From Streptomonospora mangrovi (GTDB taxonomy: Bacteria; Actinomycetota; Actinomycetes; Streptosporangiales; Streptosporangiaceae), in assembly GCF_027604915.1 (NCBI RefSeq), contig NZ_JAJAQC010000004.1, positions 1 through 64,000 on the forward strand: 64,000 nt of DNA. The letters are read 5' to 3'. The notes under the pieces were generated by a model. That model worked only from the letters and a program-made list of their open reading frames with translations, was not told the origin of the DNA and ran no database searches. Position numbers and translations under genes: made by a program. Numbering within the stretch: the first letter of the stretch is position 1; each line of letters starts with the position of its first letter. Positions 8,266 through 16,322 of this stretch are shown here, in pieces.

Positions 8266-8400
8266 GGCAGCCGTCCTCACTGGTGGGTGGTGCGGGAAGC
8301 GTCGCGGCGGAGGCCCCGGCCGCGCGCGCCGGGTGCCGGGGCTCGTGCGGGTCCGCCCGTCGACCGGGTGCACGGCGCCGGGGCGGCGGATACGGTCGCC

Positions 8401-8417
8401 GATCCCATGATGGGATC
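8401..8417. promoter_or_regulatory. 17-bp perfect palindrome, candidate operator
   Basis: GATCCCATGATGGGATC (arms GATCCCAT and ATGGGATC around one G) lies in the 306-bp divergent gap between the MFS exporter (start 8265) and the VOC gene (start 8572). The size and perfect symmetry fit a dimeric repressor site. No regulator gene is adjacent. The rest of the gap shows no other feature. Confidence 0.55.
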
Positions 8418-8571
8418 AAGAAGGCCGTCCGCCGCGCGGTGTTTCGTCCCCATCCTAACCAGGGCGTTCCGGTCTGTACGGTCTCACTGATGTTCGCTCC
8501 GCCACGCCGACCGCGCACGCCGCCCCGCGCCGCGCACGTCCGCACCGGGTTCACCCGGGCGGCGCCGGGGC

Positions 8572-8973
8572 ATGGATCCGACCATGGTGAACGTCCTCAG
8601 CAGCCGCGTCCTGCTGCACCCCCGCGACCTCGCCGCCAGCCGCGCCTTCTACCGCGACGTGCTCGGCCTCGCCGTCTTCCGCGAGTTCGGCACCCCGCCC
8701 GACCACGGCACGGTGTTCTTCCTGGGCGGGGGCTTCCTGGAGGTCTCGGGCACCGGCGAGCCCGCCGCCGACCCCGCCGCGCTGCGGCTGTGGCTCCAGG
8801 TGCCCGACATCGCCCAGGCCCACGCGGAGCTGGCCGAGCGCGGCGCGCCCATCCTGCGCTCGCCCCAGCGCGAGCCCTGGGGGCTGCTGGAGATGTGGAT
8901 CGCCGATCCGGATGGCGTCAAGATCTGCGTGGTGGAGGTGCCGGCCGACCACCCCATGCGCTACCGCCCCTGA
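8572..8973 (+). CDS. VOC (glyoxalase/bleomycin-resistance) family protein
   Basis: 133 aa in a single VOC fold: SSRVLLHPRDLAASRAFYRDVLGL (beta-alpha unit, 10-33), an acidic/hydrophobic middle, and the C-terminal WIADPDGVKICVVE strand (about 111-124) that usually carries the last metal-ligand Glu. Such proteins bind or convert small molecules (methylglyoxal, fosfomycin, bleomycin-like drugs). ATG 8572 or the in-frame ATG 8584 could be the start; neither has a strong ribosome site. Its pairing with a divergent drug-type exporter hints at a resistance role, which is inference. Confidence 0.85.
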   Translation: MDPTMVNVLSSRVLLHPRDLAASRAFYRDVLGLAVFREFGTPPDHGTVFFLGGGFLEVSGTGEPAADPAALRLWLQVPDIAQAHAELAERGAPILRSPQREPWGLLEMWIADPDGVKICVVEVPADHPMRYRP

Positions 8974-9219
8974 GGAGGGCGGCTGGGCGCCCGAAGCGTG
9001 CGGAAAACGGTCGATCGCCGAACGCCGGAGTCCGTCCCGCGCAAGGGGTTCAGCGTGTCCTACGCTCCCGGTAGTGTTCCCCCAGCCGGCGAACACGCTT
9101 TCGATCAGGGCGGCCACATATCCGGCTCGGCGGCCGTGGTCGGGCGTCCGGGTGCACGCGCCGCCCGGCGGCCGCACCGTGGCGGGCACCGCCGCCGACG
9201 ACGAGTACAAGGAGCGAGC

Positions 9220-9483
9220 ATGTCCGAGCCGACGCCCCCCACCCCGGGCTACACCCCCGCCGACAAGGAGACGGTCCTCGGCGTACTGCGTCGCCTGGGC
9301 ACGGCCGCCGCCCAGGCCCAGCGCGAGGCCGCCGCCGCGCCGAACGAGGCAGCGGCCGCCGAGCATCTGCGCCGGTCCCGGGAGGCGGTGGCCGAGCAGG
9401 CCCGCAGGGACATGCTCGCCATCCGCCCCGAGGCCATCGCGGCGCTGCACGCCGACATGGACGCCGACGACGACGAGAAGTGA
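9220..9483 (+). CDS. Small conserved-looking protein of unknown function
   Basis: 87 aa from ATG 9220, preceded by a good AAGGAGCG ribosome site. The sequence is Ala/Glu/Arg-rich and predicted helical (KETVLGVLRRLGTAAAQAQREA, then EHLRRSREAVAEQARRDML), ending in an acidic tail (DMDADDDEK). There is no signal peptide, membrane segment or known motif. The long upstream gap (8974-9219) may hold its promoter, with TAGTGT near 9072 as a possible -10. I do not recognise it. Confidence 0.65.
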   Translation: MSEPTPPTPGYTPADKETVLGVLRRLGTAAAQAQREAAAAPNEAAAAEHLRRSREAVAEQARRDMLAIRPEAIAALHADMDADDDEK

Positions 9484-9673
9484 GCTTCATGCCGCCGGAT
9501 GATCCGCCGGCCTAGGCGGCGGTGGACCTCGACCGCTCACCCCCGGGGGTGCCGGTGCCAAGCGGATCCGGTGGCGGTCGCCCCCCGCCGGACGTGGCCC
9601 CGCGGATCGGTTCAACCAGCCTTAGCGCGCCCTTCACCGGCGCCCCGGCCCCCCGCCGCGCACGCGCACCACG

Positions 9674-10765
9674 ATGGGGCGCATGCTCCTGCGCTCCCTC
9701 ACCACCCTGCTGGTGGCGGCCGGGCTGGCCGCCGCCTCGCTCACCCCCGCCGCCGCCGACACCACCGACGGCCGCGACCACGACCGCCACCGCCCCGGCC
9801 GCTCCTTCGACCTCCAGGCCCACCGCGGCGGCCTCGGCCTGGTCGTGGAGAGCACCCTGCCCGCCTTCGCCAACGCCCTGGAACTGGGCGTGAGCACGCT
9901 CGAACTCGACGTCCAGATCACCCGCGACGGCGAGGCCGTGGTCACCCACGACCGCCGCATCAGCGACCGCAAGTGCCGCGACACCCAGCCCGTCACCCCC
10001 GGCGACCCCCAGTACCCCTACGTCGGCTCCTACATCAAGGACCTGACGCTGGCGCAGGTGCGCACCCTGGACTGCGGCTCCCAGACCCTGCCGGAGTACC
10101 CCGGCCAGCGGGCCGCCCCCGGCGAGCGCATGCCGCTGCTGCGCGAGGTGTTCGACCTGGTGCACCGCTACCGCGCCCACGGGGTGGGGCTCAACATCGA
10201 GACCAAGGTCGAGGCGGGCGCCCCGCACGAGACCGCGCCGCGCGAGGAGTTCGTCCAAGTGGTGGTGGCCGAGATCCGCCGGGCGCGGCTGCTGCGCCAG
10301 GCCACCGTCCAGAGCTTCGACTGGGGCGCGCTGATGCGGGTGCGCGAGGTGGAGCCGCGGCTGCCGATCGTGGCGCTGACCAACCACGACTTCCTCCAGA
10401 CCGGGCAGCCCGGCGCCTCGCCCTGGCTGGGCGGCATCGACATCGACGACTTCGACGGCGACCCGGTCGCCGCGGTCGACTCCTTCGGCGCCGACGCCTT
10501 CTCCCCGGTGCACGGGTTCCCGCAGAACGGCACGGTGGGCGATCCCGACTACCGGCTCTACGTGGACGCCGCCATGGTGGCCCGCGCCCACCGCCGCGGC
10601 ATCGAGGTGGTGCCCTGGACCGTCAACGACCCCGCAACCATGCACGCCGTGCTGGACACCGGGGTGGACGGGCTGATCACCGACTACCCCGACCGGCTGC
10701 GCACGGTGATGCAGGAGCGCGGGCTCAAGCTCCCCAAGCCCTACCGCCCGCGCGGCCGGGCCTGA
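9674..10765 (+). CDS. Secreted glycerophosphodiester phosphodiesterase
   Basis: 363 aa. The signal peptide (basic start, LLRSLTTLLVAAGLAAASL, cleavage near AAA-D29) targets it outside the membrane. The GDPD TIM barrel follows: catalytic HRGG at 50-53, E59/N-terminal loop, ELDV with metal-binding E77 and D79, THDR with the second catalytic His at 92, and the C-terminal VPWTVNDP and GVDGLITDYP signatures. It hydrolyses deacylated phospholipids or teichoic-acid-type diesters to glycerol-3-phosphate, scavenging phosphate and glycerol. It is monocistronic and converges on an SDR gene across a strong hairpin. Confidence 0.95.
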   Translation: MGRMLLRSLTTLLVAAGLAAASLTPAAADTTDGRDHDRHRPGRSFDLQAHRGGLGLVVESTLPAFANALELGVSTLELDVQITRDGEAVVTHDRRISDRKCRDTQPVTPGDPQYPYVGSYIKDLTLAQVRTLDCGSQTLPEYPGQRAAPGERMPLLREVFDLVHRYRAHGVGLNIETKVEAGAPHETAPREEFVQVVVAEIRRARLLRQATVQSFDWGALMRVREVEPRLPIVALTNHDFLQTGQPGASPWLGGIDIDDFDGDPVAAVDSFGADAFSPVHGFPQNGTVGDPDYRLYVDAAMVARAHRRGIEVVPWTVNDPATMHAVLDTGVDGLITDYPDRLRTVMQERGLKLPKPYRPRGRA

Positions 10766-10786
10766 GCCCCAGCCCCACGTCACGTG

Positions 10787-10826
10787 GGTTGGTGCGCCCG
10801 TCCCGGGCGGGGCGGGCACACCAACC
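10787..10826. terminator. Strong bidirectional terminator hairpin
   Basis: GGTTGGTGCGCCCG (10787-10800) pairs with CGGGCACACCAACC (10813-10826) with one C-A mismatch, around a GC loop. It lies just past the glycerophosphodiesterase stop and before the 3' end of the convergent SDR gene. There is no T-run, as is common in actinomycetes. Confidence 0.75.
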
Positions 10827-10850
10827 GTCCGCGCGTCGGCCTTCCGCACG

Positions 10851-11801
10851 CTAGCGCGGCGCGGCCTCGGCGCTGTCGACGCTCCCGGCGTCGCCGGCTC
10901 CCTCGGGCGCGCGGGCGGCGCGGGCCCGCTGGTCGGCCGCCCCGCCCGCGCCCACCGCCGCGGCGCGCCGGTCGCGGGTGGCCTCCAGCCGGGCGTCCAG
11001 CCGGCTGATCTCGCGCGGCCCGAACGCGCCGATGAACCCCGGCAGCGCCCCGCGCACCCCTTGCAGCGCGCGCAGCCACGGCTGGCCGTAGACATGGGCG
11101 CGGCGGCGCGCGATCCCGGCCACGATGTGGTCCACCGCCGGCTCCAGGGGGAAGGTGCGGTTGAGCGGCCAGGGCAGCCGCGAGCGCATCTCGCGCAGCT
11201 CGTCGTCGGCGTCGGCCCCGCGCACCATGTCGGTGTCGGTCCAGGTCAGGTAGGCCACGCCCACGTCGACGCCCTTGTAGGCGACCTCGGGGCGCAGGCA
11301 GTGCGCGAACGCCTCCACCCCCGACTTGCTCGCGCAGTAGGCGGCCATCAGCGGCGCCGGGGTGATCGCCGCCAGCGAGGCGATCTGGAGCAGGTAGCCC
11401 CGGCTCTCCAGCAGCGCCGGCAGGAACGCGCGCGCGGTGGCGATGCTGCCGAGTAGGTTGACCTCGATGACGCGGTCGAAGGACGCGGCCCGGGTGTGGG
11501 CGAAGGGGCCGCCGGTGGCGATCCCGGCGTTGGCCACGACGATGTCGATGCGGCCGTAGCGCTCGGTGATCGCGGCCGCGGCCGCCTCCAGGGCGGCGGC
11601 GTCGGTGACGTCGGCCTGCCACCAGTCGGACTCGGCGCCGCAGTCCTTGGCGGTGGCGGCCAGTTCGTCGGGCTCCAGCCCCACCAGGGCGGTGCGCACG
11701 CCCTGGTCGGCCAGGCGGCGCGCCAGCAGCGCGCCCACCCCGCGCGCGGCGCCGGTGATCACGGCGGTGCGGCCGGCCAGGCGCGGATAGCGGCGGGTCA
11801 T
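10851..11801 (-). CDS. Short-chain dehydrogenase/reductase
   Basis: 316 aa. Cofactor motif TGAARGVG (about 16-23), VVANAG, the catalytic Ser in LLQIASLAAITP and the YCASK motif (Y-x3-K) are all present, so it should be an active NAD(P)-dependent oxidoreductase. The C-terminal ~60 residues are Ala/Arg-rich and probably disordered. Its ATG overlaps the stop of the upstream hydrolase gene by ATGA, so the two are translationally coupled. The pairing of an alpha/beta hydrolase with an SDR suggests sequential work on an ester or lipid substrate, which is inference. Confidence 0.92.
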   Translation of the reverse strand: MTRRYPRLAGRTAVITGAARGVGALLARRLADQGVRTALVGLEPDELAATAKDCGAESDWWQADVTDAAALEAAAAAITERYGRIDIVVANAGIATGGPFAHTRAASFDRVIEVNLLGSIATARAFLPALLESRGYLLQIASLAAITPAPLMAAYCASKSGVEAFAHCLRPEVAYKGVDVGVAYLTWTDTDMVRGADADDELREMRSRLPWPLNRTFPLEPAVDHIVAGIARRRAHVYGQPWLRALQGVRGALPGFIGAFGPREISRLDARLEATRDRRAAAVGAGGAADQRARAARAPEGAGDAGSVDSAEAAPR

Positions 11802-12703
11802 GCGGTCTCCTCCCGATGGGCGACGGGTGTGCGCAGGTGGGCGGCTGCGAGGTCGGCCAGCGCCCCGGCCACCGTCTCCGGCGCCTCCAACGGTGTCATA
11901 TGGCCGGCGCCCGCGACCTCGATAAACCGCTCGCAGTTGGGCAGCAGGTCGCGGATGTGGCGGGCCTGGGCGATGGGGGTGAGGCGGTCGCGGGTTCCGG
12001 CCAGCACCACCGAGGGCATCTCCAGGTGCGCCAGGCCCCGGTCCAGTTCCAGGTGGGCCAGCACCCGGCCCCAGCGCCCGCGCGGCAGCCGGGCGCAGCC
12101 GTGCACGATGCGCACGCAGTAGTCGACCATCGCGGGGTCGGCGTCGGGGGCCATCGTGACGTAGTGCAGGGCCGCGCGGGTCAGCGGGGTCAGCGGCCCC
12201 AGGGGCAGCGTGGAGCCCAGCAGCAGCCGGTGGGCGGCGGCGCCCAGGCGGGGGAAGCGGGCGGCACCGGGCAGCACGCGCGAGGAGCCGGGCAGTGCGG
12301 TGCTGCCGGTGCTGGCCAGCAGGACGGCGGCGGCGCGGCGGGCGAACCGGGGCCGGTCGGCGGCGGCCATCACGGTCATGGCGCCCATGCTGTGGCCGCC
12401 CACCACCGCGCGCTCCTCGGGAGCGAGGACGGCCTCCAGCACGGCGCACAGGTCGTCGGCGAGGGCGGCGACGCTGTAGCCGTGGCGGGCGGGGTGGGAG
12501 CTGGCGCCGTGGCCGCGCTGGTCGTAGCAGATGACGCGGTGGTCGGCGCCCAGGTGCTCGACCACGGGCCGCCAGAAGTGGGTGGAGCAGGTCCAGCCGT
12601 GGCTGAGGACGATAGCGGGGGCGTCCTCGGGGCCGTGGGTCTCGACGTTGATGCGGGTGCCGTCGGGGGAGAGGACGGTGGTGCGGCGCGGGGCGGCGGT
12701 CAT
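11798..12703 (-). CDS. Alpha/beta hydrolase
   Basis: 301 aa from ATG 12703 (ribosome site GGGAGGCGAG). The oxyanion loop HGWTC, the strand YDQRGHGASS, the nucleophile elbow GGHSMGA (catalytic Ser), the late acid in AGTRDRLTP and the final GAGHM (catalytic His) define the fold, close to haloperoxidase/epoxide-hydrolase-like serine hydrolases. It is the first gene of the operon with the SDR at 10851 (4-nt overlap). A 12-bp palindrome lies upstream in the leader. Confidence 0.92.
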   Translation of the reverse strand: MTAAPRRTTVLSPDGTRINVETHGPEDAPAIVLSHGWTCSTHFWRPVVEHLGADHRVICYDQRGHGASSHPARHGYSVAALADDLCAVLEAVLAPEERAVVGGHSMGAMTVMAAADRPRFARRAAAVLLASTGSTALPGSSRVLPGAARFPRLGAAAHRLLLGSTLPLGPLTPLTRAALHYVTMAPDADPAMVDYCVRIVHGCARLPRGRWGRVLAHLELDRGLAHLEMPSVVLAGTRDRLTPIAQARHIRDLLPNCERFIEVAGAGHMTPLEAPETVAGALADLAAAHLRTPVAHREETA

Positions 12704-12860
12704 CTCGCCTCCCGGAGGGTGGTTCGGGGGCGGCGGCCGGAGGGGGCGCGGGGATCGCTGGAGGTGGGGCGGGAGGAGGGACGGAGGGTGCTCATGGGGG
12801 CCTCGACTCGCTCGGAGGTTACCGGTGAGTTCAGTAGTGGTGCCCGAGCGTAGACCATGA

Positions 12861-12872
12861 CAATGATCATTG
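12861..12872. promoter_or_regulatory. Perfect 12-bp palindrome upstream of the hydrolase operon
   Basis: CAATGATCATTG is a perfect dyad in an AT-richer patch about 158 bp before the hydrolase start and 139 bp before the divergent gene at 13011. A TTACCGGTGA near-palindrome lies nearby (about 12820). It is a candidate operator with no adjacent regulator gene. Confidence 0.45.
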
Positions 12873-13010
12873 GAAGGGTTGGTGCGCGGCGGGACGGGTC
12901 CACCGCCCACGGCGGCGCTTCCGGGCACCGTCCGGCGGCCAGGCCTCTAGGATCGGGGCCAGGTCCGAGGCGCGCGGGGGGCGCGCCCGCGAGGGGAGAG
13001 GCGGCGGCGC

Positions 13011-13535
13011 GTGGACGAGGGAGCGGGCCTGGCCCACATCCTGGCGGGGGTGCCGCTGTACGCGCCCGTGGACGAGCCCCGCCGGGGGCGCGTCAGCTCC
13101 ACCACCCTGGAGCCGGGCGGCGGGCGGCTGCTCAAGGCTGTCGTGGACTTCGGGTCCACGCCCGAGGGCGCCGACCTCGGCCCCGACCTGGAGATCGCCA
13201 CGCGGCTGTGGGAGCGCGCCGAACCGCCCGCCGAGCGCGACCTGCGCGCCTTCTGCGCCGAACGCGACCTTATGGAGCGGCGCGCCCGCGACCCCCTGGC
13301 CGCGCAGTCCTTCACCCTGGGCGAGGACGCGCGGTGGTCGGAGCAGACACTGGCCGTCGAGGGCCGCGACCACCCCTGCGCCGTGCTCACCACCGACCGC
13401 TCCTGGGTGGCCGCCGCGGTGGTGGAGGGCGGGGCCATGGTGCGGGTGTTCACCCCGGCCCCGGGCCCCGGCCCGCGCGCGCTGCGCCGTCTCACCGACC
13501 CCGCCGAACTGGAGCCCCTGCGCGGACGCGGCTGA
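13011..13535 (+). CDS. Protein of unknown function
   Basis: 174 aa from GTG 13011, preceded by a purine-rich GGGGAGAGG. The protein is soluble, with alternating charged helices and strands (TRLWERAEPPAERDLRAFCAE; DHPCAVLTTDRSWVAAAVVEG) and no signal peptide, membrane segment or family motif I can name. It stands alone, divergent from the hydrolase operon and convergent with the soxR region. Codon use looks like its neighbours, so I take it as real. Confidence 0.7.
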   Translation: MDEGAGLAHILAGVPLYAPVDEPRRGRVSSTTLEPGGGRLLKAVVDFGSTPEGADLGPDLEIATRLWERAEPPAERDLRAFCAERDLMERRARDPLAAQSFTLGEDARWSEQTLAVEGRDHPCAVLTTDRSWVAAAVVEGGAMVRVFTPAPGPGPRALRRLTDPAELEPLRGRG

Positions 13536-13547
13536 GGGGGCGGGCGG

Positions 13548-13679
13548 TCATCGACGTGCCCGCCGGCGGTCGAGGCGGGCGACCAGGGCGGCGTCGGCAG
13601 CGCTCACCGGGTCGCGGGTCGGATGGCCGGCGTGGGCGGCTTGTTCGCGAGCCCGGACACGCCAGTCATCGGCACTCAT
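13548..13679 (-). CDS. Possible 43-aa small protein downstream of soxR
   Basis: An ATG at 13679 opens a 43-codon frame with a plausible composition (MSADDWRVRAREQAAHAG, then AADAALVARLDRR). It lies 77 bp downstream of soxR on the same strand. No ribosome site is evident and no family is recognised, so it may be chance. Confidence 0.3.
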   Translation of the reverse strand: MSADDWRVRAREQAAHAGHPTRDPVSAADAALVARLDRRRARR

Positions 13680-13756
13680 CGGTGTCGCGGCGCCCCGGTC
13701 GCAGCGGTCCCCCGCCGTCTCCCCGTCCGCCGCCGCCGGCCAGGGCGAGCGCCCGG

Positions 13757-14257
13757 CTAGCCGCCGCACTCCGCGCCGATCCCCGAGCAGCCGCGCGGGG
13801 TGAGCAGGCGGCGCGGACCGGGGCCGTCCTGGGCGAGTTGGTCGTAGGGGTTGGACAGCGCGCAGCGCTCCAGCGACAGGCAGCCGCAGCCGATGCAGTC
13901 GGTGAGGTTGTCGCGCAGCCGCTCCAGTTGCAGGATGCGGTCCTGCAACTCGTCGCGCCAGCGCTCCGACAGCCGCGCCCAGTCCTCGCGGGTGGGCGTG
14001 CGGTTGTCGGGCAGGCACTCCAGCGCCTCGCGGATCTCACTCAGCGGGATCCCCACGCGCTGGGCGGTGCGGATGAACGCCACCCGCCGCAGCGTGTCGC
14101 GGCGGTAGCGGCGCTGGTTGCCCGCCGTGCGGCGGCTGGTGATCAAGCCCTTGCGCTCGTAGAAGTGCAGCGCGGACACGGCCACGCCGCTGCGCTCGGC
14201 GACCTGGCCAACGGTCAGTTCCTTGGACTTCCACGACGCCTGGGTGGCGGTGGGCAT
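13757..14257 (-). CDS. soxR: Redox-sensitive MerR-family regulator SoxR
   Basis: 166 aa from ATG 14257. The MerR winged helix occupies about 14-80 (LTVGQVAERSGVAVSALHFY). A dimerisation helix (about 90-118) leads to the [2Fe-2S] cluster motif C121-x2-C124-x-C126-x5-C132, which defines SoxR. The oxidised cluster distorts the target promoter and turns it on in response to redox-cycling compounds. A perfect SoxR-type dyad lies 20 bp upstream of its own start. In actinomycetes SoxR usually answers endogenous coloured redox metabolites and controls oxidoreductases, SDRs and exporters. No divergent target gene is present here. Confidence 0.95.
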   Translation of the reverse strand: MPTATQASWKSKELTVGQVAERSGVAVSALHFYERKGLITSRRTAGNQRRYRRDTLRRVAFIRTAQRVGIPLSEIREALECLPDNRTPTREDWARLSERWRDELQDRILQLERLRDNLTDCIGCGCLSLERCALSNPYDQLAQDGPGPRRLLTPRGCSGIGAECGG

Positions 14258-14277
14258 CACGCATCCCTCCCCATCGA

Positions 14278-14295
14278 CCTCAACGGCCCTTGAGG
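14278..14295. promoter_or_regulatory. SoxR box
   Basis: CCTCAA-cggccc-TTGAGG is a perfect 18-bp dyad with the same outer arms as the enterobacterial soxS operator (CCTCAA...TTGAGG). It sits 20-38 bp before the soxR ATG, implying autoregulation. The DNA from 14296 to 14514 holds no other recognisable feature. Confidence 0.8.
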
Positions 14296-14514
14296 TTAAC
14301 CCACCGGGGGCGGCCGGGGCGCCGCGCCCCCGGGGCCGGTCCCCGCGTCCGCGCCGGGCGGAGGGGGACCGGCCCCGGGGACCGGGCGAAACCGGAGCTT
14401 CGGGGCACCACGGCGAATTCGCCGTCAATTCCCGAAACCAGCCCACAGGGTCAGGAAAAGGCTGGACGGCGCGTAGAACCGCAACGCGTCGTTTTCAGCG
14501 CATTTTCGTCGCTT

Positions 14515-15378
14515 TCAGGGTGAGCGCGGAATGTCGGAGAGGACGCCCTCGATGAGTTCGGCCGAGCGGAGGGGGTCGAGCGCCTTTACGGTCAGGTCGT
14601 CGAAAAGCAGGTCGTAGGATTCCAGTTCCTCGGGCTCCTCCAGGTACACCGCACCGGTGCGGTACTCCACGTAGGCCAGGTCGCGGTCGCGCGGGTCGGG
14701 GAAGCGCAGCATGACGAACGCGCCGTCGGTGCCGGCGTGGGCCCCGGCCGCGAACGGTAAGACCTGGAGTGTCACGTTGGCCAGGTCGGCGGCCCGCAGC
14801 AGGTGGCGCAACTGGGCGCGCATGACCTCGTCGCCGCCGACGCTGCGGTACAGGGCGCCCTCGCCCATGATCGCGCGCAGCCGCACGGGGTCCTCCTCCC
14901 ACACCCGGTGCTGGCGCCGCTGGCGCACGTCCACCCGGCGGAACACCGCCTCCTCCGGGCGCGGGGCGGGCTCGCTCTCGATCAGCGCGCGGCTGTACTC
15001 GGGGGTCTGGAGCAGGTCGGGGACCTGCTCGACCTCGTAGACGCACATCTGCGACGCCTCGGCCTCCAGGCCGACGTAGACGCTGAACCACGAGGGCATG
15101 TCCTTGGAGTAGCGCTGCCACCACCCCCGCCGCCGCGCCGAGCGGGCCAGGTCGATGAAGTAGCCGCGGTCCTCCGGGGGCACCTCGTAGAGTTCGAGCA
15201 GCATCGCCACGGTGCCGACCTCGGCCCGCACCTCGGCGTTCTCCAGGCGGGTGATGGTAACCGGGTTCTTGCCGACGTACTGGCCCACGCGCTCGCGCGG
15301 GATGCCCGCCGCGCGGCGGCGCTCACGGAGGAACCGTGCCAGGCTCCGGCGCGCGGCGGTGGGGCTGTTGCGTGGCAC
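14515..15378 (-). CDS. XRE/Scr1-type regulator with DUF5753
   Basis: 287 aa from GTG 15378, chosen for GGAGG 6 nt upstream (an in-frame GTG at 15396 is also possible). The N-terminal helix-turn-helix (about 10-65; LARFLRERRRAAGIPRERVG, VTITRLENAE) is followed by the DUF5753 domain (about 95-280; YVGLEAEASQMCVYE, VPDLLQTPEYSRAL, LQVLPFAAGAHAG, VYLEEPEELESYDLLFDDL). These Scr1-like proteins abound in actinomycetes and often act with a small DUF397 partner and a Ser-kinase-like ATPase. The ATPase is divergent here; no DUF397 gene is next to it. Confidence 0.92.
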   Translation of the reverse strand: MPRNSPTAARRSLARFLRERRRAAGIPRERVGQYVGKNPVTITRLENAEVRAEVGTVAMLLELYEVPPEDRGYFIDLARSARRRGWWQRYSKDMPSWFSVYVGLEAEASQMCVYEVEQVPDLLQTPEYSRALIESEPAPRPEEAVFRRVDVRQRRQHRVWEEDPVRLRAIMGEGALYRSVGGDEVMRAQLRHLLRAADLANVTLQVLPFAAGAHAGTDGAFVMLRFPDPRDRDLAYVEYRTGAVYLEEPEELESYDLLFDDLTVKALDPLRSAELIEGVLSDIPRSP

Positions 15379-15424
15379 GGGGCACCTCCGAAACACGGCG
15401 AAATGAGGGGACGAAAAGGTATTC

Positions 15425-15434
15425 GCACTTGTGC
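15425..15434. promoter_or_regulatory. GCACTTGTGC palindrome in the DUF5753/ATPase gap
   Basis: A 10-bp perfect dyad (arms GCAC/GTGC) lies about 47 bp upstream of the DUF5753 gene in an unusually AT-rich gap (15379-15600) that must also hold the ATPase promoter. It is a candidate binding site for the XRE regulator. Confidence 0.4.
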
Positions 15435-15624
15435 TTTTCCAACGGGTTCTTTAATACAGCTTGCACGCCATACACGCGTGAGTGATATTGGAAGCGTAGC
15501 GAGGCGCCGCCGGGCCGGGATGCAAAACCGGACATGCGGCGCCAGCGCGAAAGTGCGCTGACCGGGTCGGGAGCGCCCGGTCACAGCCGCTTCCACCACC
15601 TTGCGGGATTCGGGGAGTCGTCTC

Positions 15625-16119
15625 GTGCACCACATCACCGCCAGCCCTGACCCGTCCTGTCCGGGCGCTCGGCGGCGCGACCCCGACCACCAGCTCACCT
15701 TCGCCGGCCAGCCCGCCAGCGTGGGCGTCATGCGCGACTGGGTGGCCCAGCACCTGCGGCGCGGGCCCTACGCCTACCCGTCCGGCCTGATCGACGACCT
15801 GCTGGTGTGCGCCAGCGAGATCGGCACCAACGCGGTGCGCCACTCCCGCTCGGGCCTGCCCGGCGGGGTGTTCACCGCCTCCCTGTGGCAGGCGCCGGCC
15901 GGGGTGTGCCTGGAGGTCCGCGACATGGGGCCGCGCCCGGGGCGCCCCAGCGTGCCGCGCATCAACGGCATCGCCCTGGACGACCCCGCCGCCGAGAACG
16001 GTCGGGGGCTGGGCTTCGTGTTCGCCCTGTGCGGTGGCAACTGCGGCTCCACCGCGCCGCCCCACCCGCGCGGCCACACCGTCTGGTGCGAACTGGAGGT
16101 CGGCGCCGACACCTCCTAG
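15625..16119 (+). CDS. ATP-binding protein, anti-sigma/Ser-kinase-like HATPase
   Basis: 164 aa from GTG 15625 (GGGGAG about 8 nt upstream; a TTG at 15601 is an alternative). The Bergerat fold is marked by the N-box CASEIGTNAVRHS, the G1 box VRDMGP and the G2 box NGRGLGFVFAL. It lacks a His-phosphotransfer domain, as in RsbW/SpoIIAB-like proteins and the stand-alone ATPases coded beside Scr1/DUF5753 regulators. It probably binds or phosphorylates a partner protein. It is divergently transcribed from the DUF5753 regulator, the usual arrangement. Confidence 0.9.
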   Translation: MHHITASPDPSCPGARRRDPDHQLTFAGQPASVGVMRDWVAQHLRRGPYAYPSGLIDDLLVCASEIGTNAVRHSRSGLPGGVFTASLWQAPAGVCLEVRDMGPRPGRPSVPRINGIALDDPAAENGRGLGFVFALCGGNCGSTAPPHPRGHTVWCELEVGADTS

Positions 16120-16322
16120 CCGGCCCGCGCCGGGGCCTGGCCCCCGGCACGTCGCGCCCGCCCGCCGCCGCCCCGCGCGGGTAGATTGGGCACACGGCGC
16201 CCGGCGCGCCCGGCGGCCTCCCCGCCCGGGTCCGCGCCTCCTCCCGCCCCTCTCGTCCCTCCCGCCCCCTGCACCGGCCCGCAGACCGCACCGTTTCGAC
16301 AAGCCGAACCAGGGAGCAGGAC

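Noticed and set aside
6683-8554. 623-codon minus-strand frame over the MFS exporter
   Set aside because: Arg/Pro/Gly-rich shadow of the exporter, no hydrophobic segments or motifs.
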